This document shows, in pieces, positions 23,487 to 31,652 of a stretch of 64,000 nt of DNA; the first letter of the stretch is position 1, and each line of letters opens with the position of its first letter. Source of the stretch: Rhodovastum sp963804495 (GTDB lineage Bacteria; Pseudomonadota; Alphaproteobacteria; Acetobacterales; Acetobacteraceae); contig CAWDQN010000012.1 in assembly GCA_963804495.1 (NCBI GenBank), positions 62,001-126,000 on the forward strand, given 5' to 3'. Both the position numbers and the translations under genes were made by a program. A model generated the notes under the pieces. It was given only the letters and a program-made list of their open reading frames with translations. It did not search any database and was not told the DNA's origin.

Positions 23487-24906
23487 TCCGCAGCCTCCTT
23501 GTAGGCCACCGCACCGCTGCCGCGGATGTCCACGGCGGCCAGCGACAGCAGCGGGTTGTTGACGGCGTTGTAGGCGTCACGCGCCAGGTTGACGAAGCCC
23601 TCGAAGCCCATATACGGCCCGTTGTGGTAGGCATGGCCATTGACGTAGGGGATGTGCAGCTTCTTCACCAACTCACCCACCCGCGGGCCGGTGAAGATCA
23701 CGTCCGGCTTGATCAGCTCGATGATTTCGAAGAACTCAAGCTCGTTGCCGTCGTCGATGTAGTAGGTGCCGTCCTGGCCGCGGGCGATCACCTTCTCAAA
23801 ATCCTCCTCGTGGCCGAACTTCGACGACATCGCCACCACGCGCATGCCCAGATCGTCCTCGACCGACTTGGTCCAGTGCCACAGACGCGGGCCACCGGTC
23901 CAGATCGCCATCTTGGTGCCCTTCAGCCGCTCCTTGTACCACTCGAGCTTGGGGCCCCATTTGGCGTATTCGTCGGCGATCAGCTCCTCGCCCTTCTCCT
24001 CGATGCCGAAGAAGGCGCACACCTTGCGGATGCCTTCGGCCATGTAGTTGAAGCCCCAGCTGTCGATGTCCAGGCGGGGGATGCCGTAGCGCTTCTTCAG
24101 CTCGTTGGCGATGTAGCCGGCCGAGCGGGCACAGTTCACCACGTTCAGCTGGGCGCGGTGCATGGCGCGCAGATCGTCATAGTTGGCATTGCCGGTGAAG
24201 TGCGAGATCACCTGAATGCCCAGCCGGTCCCAGGTACCTGCTGCAGCAGCTGGGTGTCGCCCTGGATGTTGTAGTCGCCGATGAAGTTCATCGTGTAGGG
24301 GCTGGTGATCTCCGGCTCGACGGTGCCGACCTTGTGGTCGATCCAGCCGATGTTGAGCACGTGATGCCCCTTCGACTGGCTGACGCCGGCGAAGCCCGGG
24401 CACTCGACGATGAACACGTCCACGTCGGGGCGCTTGTCGGTGACACGCTTGACGGTGGCGGGGATGTCGTCGCCGATCAGCGCCGTCGGGCAGGTGGTGT
24501 AGACGATCATGCGCTTGATATGCGGCATCTCGTCGAAGGCTTCGTTCATCGCCTTCTCAAGCCGCTTCTCGCCACCGAAGACGATGTGGCTTTCCTTCAT
24601 GTCCGTCGACCAGACATATTTCAGCTGGAAGTGCTTGCCGTCGTCGCTCGGATAACGCTTGGTGTGCCAGGTGTCGTAGGCGCAGCCGATCGGGCCGTGG
24701 ATCATCTGGATGGTGTCTTTCAGCACACCGCCAATGACCAGCTTGGCGCCGCAGAAGGCGCAGCCACGTTCGGACAGCGTGCCGGGGATCGTCGCCGCGT
24801 TCGCCAGCGGCAGGAATTCCCGCGTGTCCTCACCGGCGGCCTTCAGGTAGACGTGCTTCTCGCGCTCCGGGATGTCCTGGTCGCACTTGAGCAGTACCAT
24901 AGGCAT
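23483..24906 (-). CDS. vnfD: Vanadium nitrogenase VFe protein alpha subunit (frame broken by a two-base insertion)
   Basis: Alpha subunit, carrying the FeV cofactor. It is clearly VnfD rather than AnfD or NifD: MPMVLLKCDQDIPEREKH, ERGCAFCGAKLVIGG, HGPIGCAYDTWHTKRYP and VSQSKGHH. The cofactor cysteine is in VVNCARSAGYIANEL and the cofactor histidine region in YVNGHAYHNGPYMG. The first frame ends its homology at GDTQLLQQ; the rest resumes at WDRLGIQV in another frame. At 24233-24238 the DNA reads GGTACC where deleting one G and one C gives the expected L-L-Q-Q-Y-W-D-R. Everything downstream is well conserved, so decay is unlikely and a read error is probable. ATG 24906 has AAGGAG nine bases upstream. 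Restored length is about 474 residues. Confidence 0.93.
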
Positions 24907-25019
24907 GTTGTGGATCTCCTTGCTCAGGTCGGGTCGTAAACTCAGGTGGGGGCTCAGCTCGTGTCTTGGCATCGCCACGCCGGCCTGAGAGGCGGCGCGA
25001 TCGCGTCCGGGACCTCTAC

Positions 25020-25035
25020 AGCAGAAAGCGTGCCA
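25020..25035 (-). promoter_or_regulatory. Sigma-54 promoter of the vnfDGK operon
   Basis: The minus strand reads TGGCACGCTTTCTGCT: a perfect -24 box (TGGCACG) and a -12 box CTGCT with the invariant GC. Transcription would start near 25009, leaving a leader of about 100 bases before vnfD. Confidence 0.8.
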
Positions 25036-25088
25036 ACCTCGCCGAATACTGACAAAGACGGCAAAAACACCCTGATCGCGGATATATT

Positions 25089-25131
25089 GTACTTCTGCGT
25101 GCGAATTTGCGCGCATTGTTCTGTGATGAAC
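25089..25131. promoter_or_regulatory. Paired VnfA-type activator sites upstream of vnfD
   Basis: GTAC-ttctgc-GTGC (25089-25102) and GTTC-tgtgat-GAAC (25118-25131), starting 29 bases apart. The proximal site is 54 bases from the -24 element. Both are one- or two-base variants of GTAC-N6-GTAC, and GAAC is also a half-site in the Azotobacter site as I recall it. Confidence 0.65.
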
Positions 25132-25151
25132 GAATGCCGCGGCGGCGATCC

Positions 25152-25194
25152 GTTCCGGGATGTACAGAGATCGCGAATTTGTTCGGCTTCGTAC
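25152..25194. promoter_or_regulatory. Paired VnfA-type activator sites upstream of the NifX-glyoxalase gene
   Basis: GTTC-cgggat-GTAC (25152-25165) and GTTC-ggcttc-GTAC (25181-25194), again starting 29 bases apart. The near one ends 24 bases before the plus-strand -24 element at 25218. Read on the other strand each is GTAC-N6-GAAC. Confidence 0.68.
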
Positions 25195-25217
25195 GAATGC
25201 CGCCGCGCCGGCCGGAC

Positions 25218-25232
25218 TGGCATGTCCGTTGC
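25218..25232 (+). promoter_or_regulatory. Sigma-54 promoter of the NifX-glyoxalase gene
   Basis: TGGCATGTCCGTTGC matches TGGCAC-N5-TTGC with one mismatch and correct spacing. Transcription start is expected near 25244, 32 bases before the chosen GTG start. Confidence 0.8.
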
Positions 25233-25275
25233 GTGCCCGCGCCGGACATCGCACCACGAAGCAAGGACCGCACAG

Positions 25276-26145
25276 GTGGATAACAGACAGACGGATGTCG
25301 CACAGACAACAGACAGCGCCGCCCACGCGACCGCTGAGCCACCCCACGGCCGCATCCGCGTCGCCGTCGCGACCAGGGATGGCGCGCTGGTCGATCTGCA
25401 TTTCGGTCATGTGCGTGCATTCGACGTCTACGAGGCCGGCGCCGACGGCGTCATCCATCTGGAACGCCGGGGCATCGACAAATACTGCAAGGATGACGAT
25501 GACCGGGCCACGCGCATGAAGGGCATCCTGCAGGTGATCGGCGACTGCAAGGGCGTCCTGATCGCGCGCATCGGCCCGGTGCCGAAGGAGATGCTCGCCG
25601 CCGCCGGCCTGGACGCGGCCGACGACTACGCCTTCCAGCCGGTGATGGACTCCGTTGCCACCTTCTTCGCGCGATGGCAGGCAAACACTGCCACAGCGCC
25701 GGCGCCGGCGCCGGAAGCTGACGGCCCGGGAAAGGCCGAGCGGCTGATGCACGCCATGCTGCGGGTGAGCGACATCGAGCGCTCGGTCGACTTCTATACA
25801 AGGCTGCTCGGCATGCAGGTGATCAGCCGGCGCGAGCACCGCAAGAACCAGTTCACCCAGGTCTATCTCGGCTATGGCGAGGGCGAGGCCGGCATCGGCA
25901 TCGAGCTCGTCCAGAACTGGGACCGCGAGGAGCCGTACCAGCACGGCGACGGCTTTGGCCACATCACCATTGCGGTGAGCGGCATCACCGCGCTGTGCAA
26001 CCGCCTGGCGGCCGAGGGCGTGCCGATGCCGAGGCCGCCGCGCAGCCAGCGGCACGGCAATACCATTGTCGCCTTCATCGACGATCCCGACGGCTTCCGG
26101 ATCGAACTGGTGCAGGGCGGCGAAGGGGGCACGGAATCGCCGTAA
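25276..26145 (+). CDS. Fusion of NifB-C-terminal/NifX domain with glyoxalase I domain
   Basis: A 289-residue two-domain protein. Residues about 24-140 form a dinitrogenase-cofactor (NifX/NifB-C-terminal) domain: RIRVAVATRDGALVDLHFGHVRAFDVYE, then the conserved KYC after RRGID and DCKGVLIARIG. After an Ala/Pro linker, residues about 155-285 form a glyoxalase I domain (HAMLRVSDIERSVDFYTRLLGM, GFGHITIAVS, DPDGFRIELVQ). The expected metal ligands His, Glu, His, Glu are all present, so it should bind metal and may be active. GTG 25276 is chosen for its AAGGA site and the promoter just upstream; ATG 25124 and 25220 are in frame but lie upstream of the expected transcript start. Probably a cofactor carrier with an added thioester-hydrolase or thiol-adduct activity; role unproven. 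Confidence 0.85.
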   Translation: MDNRQTDVAQTTDSAAHATAEPPHGRIRVAVATRDGALVDLHFGHVRAFDVYEAGADGVIHLERRGIDKYCKDDDDRATRMKGILQVIGDCKGVLIARIGPVPKEMLAAAGLDAADDYAFQPVMDSVATFFARWQANTATAPAPAPEADGPGKAERLMHAMLRVSDIERSVDFYTRLLGMQVISRREHRKNQFTQVYLGYGEGEAGIGIELVQNWDREEPYQHGDGFGHITIAVSGITALCNRLAAEGVPMPRPPRSQRHGNTIVAFIDDPDGFRIELVQGGEGGTESP

Positions 26146-26147
26146 AC

Positions 26148-26180
26148 GTACATTCCGCCTTGCATTGTTCTGAAACGTGC
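26148..26180. promoter_or_regulatory. VnfA-type sites upstream of vnfH (one half-site plus one dyad)
   Basis: A GTAC half-site at 26148-26151 and a GTTC-tgaaac-GTGC dyad at 26167-26180. The half-site is exactly where the right arm of a dyad 29 bases upstream would be. The dyad ends 58 bases before the -24 element. Weaker than the other three pairs. Confidence 0.5.
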
Positions 26181-26237
26181 GTTTGCGCGCGCGGCGCTTC
26201 GCGGCCACGGCATCCGTCCGTCAGCACCGGCGCTCCC

Positions 26238-26253
26238 TGGCATAACGATTGCT
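26238..26253 (+). promoter_or_regulatory. Sigma-54 promoter of vnfH
   Basis: TGGCATAACGATTGCT fits the -24/-12 consensus almost perfectly. Transcription would start near 26265, giving a leader of about 75 bases before the ATG at 26340. Confidence 0.87.
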
Positions 26254-26339
26254 ACCCACCCTTCCGGCGAGCAGACGCGCAACTGGCCGCGCCCGCCGCC
26301 GAATAGGCACGCAACGTCACCTGAGAGGACACACACTCA

Positions 26340-27260
26340 ATGGCCGCACTTCGTCAGATCGCATTCTACGGCAAGGGAGGCATCGGCAAGTCGACCACCT
26401 CCCAGAACACGCTTGCCGCCCTGGTCGAGCTGGACCAGAAAATCCTCATCGTCGGCTGCGACCCGAAGGCCGACTCGACCCGCCTGATCCTGAATACCAA
26501 GCTGCAGGACACGGTGCTGAGCCTCGCCGCCGAAGCCGGCTCGGTCGAGGACCTCGAACTGCAGGACGTGCTGAAGATCGGCTACAAGGGCATCAAGTGC
26601 GCCGAGTCCGGCGGCCCGGAGCCGGGCGTCGGCTGCGCCGGCCGCGGCGTTATCACCGCGATCAACTTCCTCGAAGAAAACGGCGCCTATGACGACGTGG
26701 ATTACGTCTCCTACGACGTGCTCGGCGACGTGGTGTGCGGCGGCTTCGCCATGCCGATCCGCGAGAATAAGGCGCAGGAAATCTATATCGTCATGTCCGG
26801 CGAAATGATGGCGCTGTATGCCGCCAACAATATCGCCAAGGGCATTCTGAAGTATGCGCATTCCGGCGGCGTGCGCCTGGGCGGGCTGATCTGCAACGAG
26901 CGGCAGACCGACCGCGAGGAAGAACTGGCCACGGCTCTGGCCACCCGCATCAACACCAAGCTGATCCACTTCGTGCCGCGCTCGAACAGCGTGCAGCATG
27001 CCGAGCTGCGCAAGATGACCTGCATCCAGTATGCGCCCGACTCCAAGCAGTCGCAGGAATACCGATCGCTGGCCAGCAAGATCCACAACAACTCCGGCAA
27101 GGGCACCATCCCGACCCCGATCAGCATGGAAGAGCTGGAAGACATGCTGCTGGAATTCGGCATCATGAAGACCGCCGAGCAGGAACTGGCCGAAATCCAG
27201 GCCCAGGAAGCCGCCGCCGCCCTGGCAGCCTGCAAGGTCCGCGAGCCCGCCGACGCCTGA
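26340..27260 (+). CDS. vnfH: Nitrogenase iron protein (dinitrogenase reductase), VnfH by context
   Basis: A 306-residue Fe protein that passes electrons to the VFe protein with ATP hydrolysis. P-loop GKGGIGKSTTSQN at residues about 9-21; the [4Fe-4S] cysteines are in GVGCAGRG (about 98) and VVCGGFAMPIR (about 133). The arginine in GCAGRG could be the ADP-ribosylation site (DraT/DraG), as in many alphaproteobacteria. The sequence resembles alphaproteobacterial NifH of Mo-systems (FLEENGAYDDVDYVSYDVLGD) more than Azotobacter VnfH. No nifDK follows; the next gene is convergent. The vnf assignment comes from the adjacent promoters and genes, and nifH is the alternative name. Confidence 0.93.
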   Translation: MAALRQIAFYGKGGIGKSTTSQNTLAALVELDQKILIVGCDPKADSTRLILNTKLQDTVLSLAAEAGSVEDLELQDVLKIGYKGIKCAESGGPEPGVGCAGRGVITAINFLEENGAYDDVDYVSYDVLGDVVCGGFAMPIRENKAQEIYIVMSGEMMALYAANNIAKGILKYAHSGGVRLGGLICNERQTDREEELATALATRINTKLIHFVPRSNSVQHAELRKMTCIQYAPDSKQSQEYRSLASKIHNNSGKGTIPTPISMEELEDMLLEFGIMKTAEQELAEIQAQEAAAALAACKVREPADA

Positions 27261-27270
27261 TGACCTCCGG

Positions 27271-27306
27271 CCGTTTCCGCAGGCAGGCGTGCGCCTGCGG
27301 AAACGG
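27271..27306. terminator. Terminator hairpin between vnfH and the convergent nitrogenase-associated gene
   Basis: A perfect 14-base stem CCGTTTCCGCAGGC / GCCTGCGGAAACGG with an 8-base loop, 10 bases after the vnfH stop. No T-run follows, but the stem is strong and could serve both directions. Confidence 0.7.
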
Positions 27307-27324
27307 TCGGCGTGTCGAAGCTCG

Positions 27325-27771
27325 TTACCTCTCCACCGACCCGCTGCCTGCCGGTTCCGCCTCCTGGCAGGCGCCGGGCGCGTGCCGTTGGCAGGTCTCG
27401 TCCACCGCCGGTCCGGCCTCCCGCAGGCCGATCCACGCCGACACCAGCGCCAGGTCAAATCCGGCCTCGCAGCGCGCGCCCACCTGCAGCAACGGCCGCC
27501 GGATCAACAGCGGATCAGCCAGCATCAGCGACAACGCCGCCGCCTCGTCCAGCGCCTCCGGCCGAACTTCGCCCGACCTCACCCGCGGTGAGTTCCGGTT
27601 GAACCAGTCCGTCACCGGCCGCCCCCCGAAAAACGCCCGCAGACGCAAGGCGGTCCAGGACTCGGCGCGCAGGTCCCGCGCCGAAACCTCATGCCCGGAT
27701 GCCAACAGAACCGCCTTCTGCCGCGCGTTGCCGGCGCAGCCGGGCTTTTCCCAAAACAAAACCGCTACCAT
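27325..27771 (-). CDS. Nitrogenase-associated ArsC/thioredoxin-fold protein
   Basis: A 148-residue protein of the nitrogenase-associated family (TIGR01616 type, NifO-like, ArsC fold). The N-terminal VLFWEKPGCAGNARQKAVL keeps the family cysteine near residue 12, followed by FFGGRPVTDWFNRNSPRV. In nif regions such proteins may affect molybdenum or electron allocation; their biochemical role is unsettled. ATG 27771 is used because the fold begins there. It is convergent with vnfH across a terminator and shows no VnfA-type promoter, so co-regulation is only presumed. Confidence 0.82.
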   Translation of the reverse strand: MVAVLFWEKPGCAGNARQKAVLLASGHEVSARDLRAESWTALRLRAFFGGRPVTDWFNRNSPRVRSGEVRPEALDEAAALSLMLADPLLIRRPLLQVGARCEAGFDLALVSAWIGLREAGPAVDETCQRHAPGACQEAEPAGSGSVER

Positions 27772-28065
27772 AGCCCCGTCCTTCCCACTCAGCATCCGCG
27801 CGTTACGTCCACAGGGCATTTGTCGGTCAGCCGCACCACGCCGAGTGCGGCACCCTTGGGCGAACCGCCGGATACCCCGTCCCGGAAGCCAAAAGCAACG
27901 GCCACGACAAGGAATCCGGCCACCTTGCCCGCGATGCGCAGGTTCCCTGCGCATCGCGGGCAATCCCATCCGCCACGCGCAACAGAAGCTGGTCACGGTC
28001 ACGTCTTGATGTCGCCCGTCCTGGTCAGCGGTTTCGATTCCATGCCATGGACGGGCACGCCGGTA

Positions 28066-28536
28066 TCAGGGGCCAGGCGGAAACCAGTCTGAGACGACAT
28101 GTTCCTCGGTGAAACGCCGGTGCGTCTTCACATGGGCGGCCGCCGCCTCGTCACCCTGCTGGACCAACTCGTGCACGACATGGCGAACCGCGCGCCTCGT
28201 CTCCTTGGCGACGATCTCAGGCAGGCGCGGGCGCAGTCCCGGCTCGTCCTCGAGACAGGCTTCGATTTCGGCGCGCTCGCGATCGAGTCCGGCGGTCCAC
28301 GCGGCGCGCGCTTCGTTCGCCGCCGCATACTGCAGCTTCAGCAAATACTCGATCGACTTGCGCACGTGGTTGGCCAGCGCCCGCCGGTAGGACCGGCCAA
28401 GGCTTTCGATTTCCTCGGCCAGGTTTTCCCAGTCGAGCGCCAGCGAGCCGCGTTCGGTTGCCGGGGTGCGCAGCAGAGTGGCCTGGCGCTCGGTCCAGGC
28501 GATGAAATCTGTTTCGTACAGATTTGTACCCGTCAT
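28066..28536 (-). CDS. DUF29 family protein
   Basis: A 156-residue protein of the DUF29 family, common in cyanobacteria and alphaproteobacteria and of unknown function. Typical elements are NLYETDFIAWTERQATLLR at the N-terminus, DWENLAEEIESLGRSYRRAL, then a basic helical middle. ATG 28536 has GGAG six bases upstream; an ATG at 28548 is too close to its own ribosome site. A perfect GTAC-N6-GTAC lies inside codons 3-8 (28516-28529); I treat it as chance. No functional link to the nitrogenase genes is visible. Confidence 0.78.
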   Translation of the reverse strand: MTGTNLYETDFIAWTERQATLLRTPATERGSLALDWENLAEEIESLGRSYRRALANHVRKSIEYLLKLQYAAANEARAAWTAGLDRERAEIEACLEDEPGLRPRLPEIVAKETRRAVRHVVHELVQQGDEAAAAHVKTHRRFTEEHVVSDWFPPGP

Positions 28537-29174
28537 CAGGATCTCCATCTCCCTGAGTAAACCGGCGCCGAACCCGCCGCCGGCAGAAGCGGGCGGGATT
28601 ATACAGTCGGGCGGTTGGAAACGAAACGGGCTATGGCGGCAAGCCAGGCACTGCGCCAGGCTTGACCTGCGTCGGACGCCATTCGTTGTCGGTCGAAAAG
28701 CAGGAGCCGGTGCTCCGGCAGCGCACCCTGCCCGCCAGCGCCATCGGTGTCGTTGTGGCGCAGATCACGATTTCCGTCTGCGCCACAAGCGGCCCGCACC
28801 GTGGTGGAACAGTGAAGCTTCGCCAGCGCTTCGGGCTGACGTGCTCCTGTCGCTATTCCCACCAAAAAATAGCGATCCCGACAAACTGCACCGTGCCGCC
28901 CAAGGGGGCGGTGACCCCAGGACACAAAAGACGCGGCCGTTGGCCAAGTGATGCGGAATTCTTAACGAATGGGGTCAAGGGGGCCCCTGCCCCCTTGCGG
29001 GTCCAGGGCAGAGCCCTGGCCTTCCTCCCTTCAGGCAGCCGACGCGCCGCGCCGATCACGTGGTCGAGATTTCCCGGCACGCCGGGCAGGTGAAGATGTT
29101 CAGGCACCCCTATGAACGCTAACATTCGGCCAGCCCCGCCCGGGCACGGATGAACGAACATTGGGGAGGATTGG
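28537..29174. other. Intergenic stretch with one palindromic repeat
   Basis: About 640 bases. Bases 28970-29034 are a copy of the palindromic repeat family (CAAGGGGGCCCCTGCCCCCTTG and CCAGGGCAGAGCCCTGG). The stretch 28620-28960 contains overlapping open frames on both strands but none with recognisable motifs or a ribosome-binding site; it could be a decayed gene. The end just before 29175 must hold the promoter of the CHRD gene. Confidence 0.5.
28970..29034. repeat. GC-rich palindromic intergenic repeat
   Basis: Two palindromic arms joined by GCGGGT, preceded by GAATGGGGT and followed by CTTCCTCCCTT. This order is the same as at 51112 and 43562 on the opposite strand. Confidence 0.78.
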
Positions 29175-29603
29175 GTGTTGCATCGCAAACTGTTTGCCAC
29201 CGCTGCCGTCGCCGCGAGTTTGCTGTTTGCCACCGCGCATGCCGAGACGCTGCGATTCCATGCCGACATGAACGGATCATCCGAGGTGCCGCCGAAGACC
29301 ACGAGCGGCGCCGGCACGGTGGATGCGACCTTCGACACGGCGACGAAGAAGCTGGACTACACGGCGACATGGCACGGCTTGTCCGGGCCGGCGACCATGG
29401 CGCATTTTCACGGACCGGCGGAAGCGGGTGCGAATGCCAAGATCGTCGTGCCGTGGGGCAATGACCCGGCCAGTCCGTTTGCCGGCACGGCCAGCTTGAC
29501 CGCCCAGCAGGAAGCCGACCTGCTGGCCGGTCGGTGGTATGCCAATGTGCATACCGCGCAGAACCCCGGTGGGGAGATCCGTGGCCAGATGATGCGCCAG
29601 TAG
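29175..29603 (+). CDS. Secreted CHRD domain protein
   Basis: A 142-residue exported protein. A signal peptide (KLFATAAVAASLLFATAHA) ends near residue 23, and the rest is one CHRD domain: ETLRFHADMNGSSEVPP, MAHFHGPAEAG and the typical ending NPGGEIRGQMMRQ. Bacterial CHRD proteins have no assigned enzyme activity; the domain was named from chordin. Starts at GTG 29175 with GGGGAGGA upstream. Stands alone. Confidence 0.85.
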   Translation: MLHRKLFATAAVAASLLFATAHAETLRFHADMNGSSEVPPKTTSGAGTVDATFDTATKKLDYTATWHGLSGPATMAHFHGPAEAGANAKIVVPWGNDPASPFAGTASLTAQQEADLLAGRWYANVHTAQNPGGEIRGQMMRQ

Positions 29604-29896
29604 CGCCCCAGGACTGGATCCGCCGACGCAGGAAGACGTGCAGACGCGGGGGGCGCGCGGGTCGCGGTGCGCGTGAGCCCGCCGGATCGGACCCGGACCG
29701 CCGGCACCGCCGCCCCGCCCCGCGGAGCCGGAACACCGGCTCCAGCGCCGTTTGCCGCGCTGGCCAAGGGAAAAGTCACTGGTTTGCGCGCTCTGCCGCT
29801 ACCGCTCCGACTGCTGCTGGCTCACGATGCACCCCCTCGAACGGGAATGCGCCCAGGCGAACCAGGCCGCACCCTGAAGCGGTCTTGCGGCGGGTG

Positions 29897-30175
29897 CTAC
29901 GGGTGATTTTCCAGGCTGCGGGACTCATCTGGTTCCGCCGCAAGCCGACTGGAGGAACCCGAGGTTTCCTTGGCCTCCGGCGAATGGCCGGTCTCACTCA
30001 GAGTGGACTCGCCGGCTCGCGTCTTGTGCTTGGTTGAGGCGCCGCCCTTTACCAAGATGGTGTCGCTCGGACAGGCTGGGTGCGGTTGGCTGCTGGCCGC
30101 GCGTGCCGGGCCGACCGATACAGAAAAGCCGAACACGACGGCGATCGTGACCAGCAGCGCCTTGCGAAGTGGCAT
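29897..30175 (-). CDS. Small exported protein, function unknown
   Basis: A 92-residue frame with a clear signal peptide (MPLRKALLVTIAVVFGFSVSVGPARA) and a hydrophilic Ser/Glu/Lys-rich mature part of about 66 residues without conserved motif. ATG 30175 has a GGAGAGG ribosome-binding site 5 bases upstream, which is the main evidence that it is real. Only one cysteine is seen in the mature part. No family recognised. Confidence 0.5.
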   Translation of the reverse strand: MPLRKALLVTIAVVFGFSVSVGPARAASSQPHPACPSDTILVKGGASTKHKTRAGESTLSETGHSPEAKETSGSSSRLAAEPDESRSLENHP

Positions 30176-30723
30176 CCGGGCCTCTCCTGCACCAGCGTGA
30201 TTGCAGATCGGTATGAGTTCTGCGCTGGCGCGGTTACATTCAAATCTATATGGCGATTTCCTGCGGGACTCAACCAAGGAAAAGAGTGGGTTTTGGCCTG
30301 GCTCGGGCACGCCGCCGCAGGCGTGATGTTACATGCGCCCCCGGCGCGAGATTTTTTGTTACCGGCGGCGGGGCGGAAATCGGCCCTCGCCCGCCTGTCC
30401 GATGCGAATGATCGAAACGAAATGGCAGGGCAAGTCGGCCGTCATGCTCGACCCAAGGCGCGCCGACTCCCGGGAGGAGCATATCGGCATTGCAATCACC
30501 GCGGCGCTGCTATCCGGCGGCCCATCCCGCCAGACAGCCGCACCCGGCCGCGATGGTCCCTTCAGAGCGCAAATTGCATCTGTCTGGAGCCCGCGTTGGG
30601 CAACTGCGCGTCGCCGACCACCAACCCGGGCCGCCGGCGGCAAGGTCGTCGCGCGCCTGCAGCTCGTGGCGGCCTGGCTTGGCGCCACGTCCAGGCGCCG
30701 GCCGGCCTGCGTCTGGATGCCGG
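30176..30723. other. Intergenic stretch without recognisable gene
   Basis: About 550 bases. Short overlapping frames exist on both strands (for example from an ATG near 30408) but none has a clear ribosome-binding site or known motif. No terminator or repeat was identified. Confidence 0.45.
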
Positions 30724-31480
30724 CTACAAGGGTGCGGCCAGCCAACCTCTCAGGGCGGCGATGGTCACCACCTCGCCGTCCGCCCCGGCGCCGGCTAGAT
30801 GACGGTACGGCTCGCCCGGTTCACCAAGATCGCTCACCACCGCCAGCGCGCCCGGGAACGCCTGGTCATCGGTGTAGAGGCCGGGGGTGACCACGGTCGG
30901 CAGGCCGGCCGCCAGTGCCGCCGCCAGTCCATGCCGCGAAATCCTCGAAGGCGACGCAGCGTCCGGCCGGCAGCGCCAGCCGCTCCAGCACCAGGCTGTA
31001 GACATCCGGCGCCGGCTTCTTGGCCGCGACCATGTCGCCGGCGCCGATGGTCGCGAATGCGGCCAGCCCGTCCTGGCCGAGCGTCGCCCGCAACAGCGAT
31101 TCGACATTCGCCAGGGTGGTAGTGGTGGCAATGGCCAGCACGACGCCGTGCCGTCGTGCCTCGCCGATCAGCCGGGCAACGCCGCTGCGCAGCCGGGCGC
31201 CACCGGCGTCGATCAGTGCCGTGTAGCGCGCAGTCTTGGCGTCATGCAGCGCCGCGATGCGCCCGACCGCCGCTGCGGCGGCCGGCGGATCGTAGGAGCC
31301 GAGGTAATGGCGAAGCCGCTCCTTGCCGCCCGCCACATCCAGCAGCCTGCGATACAGCGCCCGGTCCCAATGCCAGGGCAGCCCGAAGGTGGCGAAGGTT
31401 TCGTTGAACGCCTGCCGGTGCAACTCCTCGGTTTCCGAGAGCGTGCCATCGACATCGAAAATCAGGGCGGCCGGCGTCAT
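30724..31480 (-). CDS. CbbY-type HAD phosphatase (frame broken by one inserted base)
   Basis: HAD-superfamily sugar-phosphate phosphatase of the CbbY group; CbbY removes the phosphate from xylulose-1,5-bisphosphate, an inhibitor of Rubisco. Motif I is LIFDVDGTLSETEELHRQAFN, motif III includes AAKKPAPDVYSLVLERL and motif IV CVAFEDS. The frame from 31480 is right until CVAFED; the rest (RHGLAAALAAGLPTVVTPGLY to the end at 30724) is in another frame. Removing one T from GATTTCGCGG (minus strand, about 30938-30943) restores FEDSRHGL. The expected original GATTC is a GANTC site, like two other breaks here. No Rubisco genes lie in the window, so the substrate is uncertain. Confidence 0.82.
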
Positions 31481-31652
31481 GGTGTCAGTTCCCCGGTAGG
31501 TGGCATTCATCAGTGCGCGAGATGACATGAGTTAACCCGCGACGTGGTGACCACCCCGGCAATCGCGTGAAACAAGGCCATTGCCCCGGCCGGTCGCCGC
31601 CGCCATGCGGTGCGCGCTTTCGGCGCGGCCGGCGAGAGGCCCGCGGACCGCA

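Larger units (their letters stand above)
24907..25275. promoter_or_regulatory. Divergent regulatory region between vnfD and the NifX-glyoxalase gene
   Basis: About 370 bases without a gene. It contains two back-to-back sigma-54 promoters and four dyad activator sites, arranged as two pairs with the same 29-base step (individual entries below). The middle part is AT-richer than the flanking genes. Confidence 0.8.

Noticed and set aside
24233..24238. Programmed ribosomal frameshift in vnfD
   Set aside because: No slippery heptamer or downstream structure is evident, and no VnfD known to me uses one. A two-base insertion at GTAC resembles the other breaks in the window.
25089..25194. The repeated TGTAC...CGAATTTG words in the vnfD upstream region as a direct-repeat element
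   Set aside because: The spacing differs by one base between copies, and the GTAC/GTTC dyads with a fixed 29-base step explain the region better.
28516..28529. A perfect GTAC-N6-GTAC dyad (GTAC-agattt-GTAC)
   Set aside because: It lies inside codons 3-8 of the DUF29 gene with no sigma-54 promoter nearby and no second dyad at 29 bases. About one such match is expected by chance in 64 kb.
28599..28960. Overlapping frames that could be remains of a transposase
   Set aside because: No DDE or HUH motif, terminal inverted repeat or target duplication could be seen, so calling an insertion sequence would be a guess.
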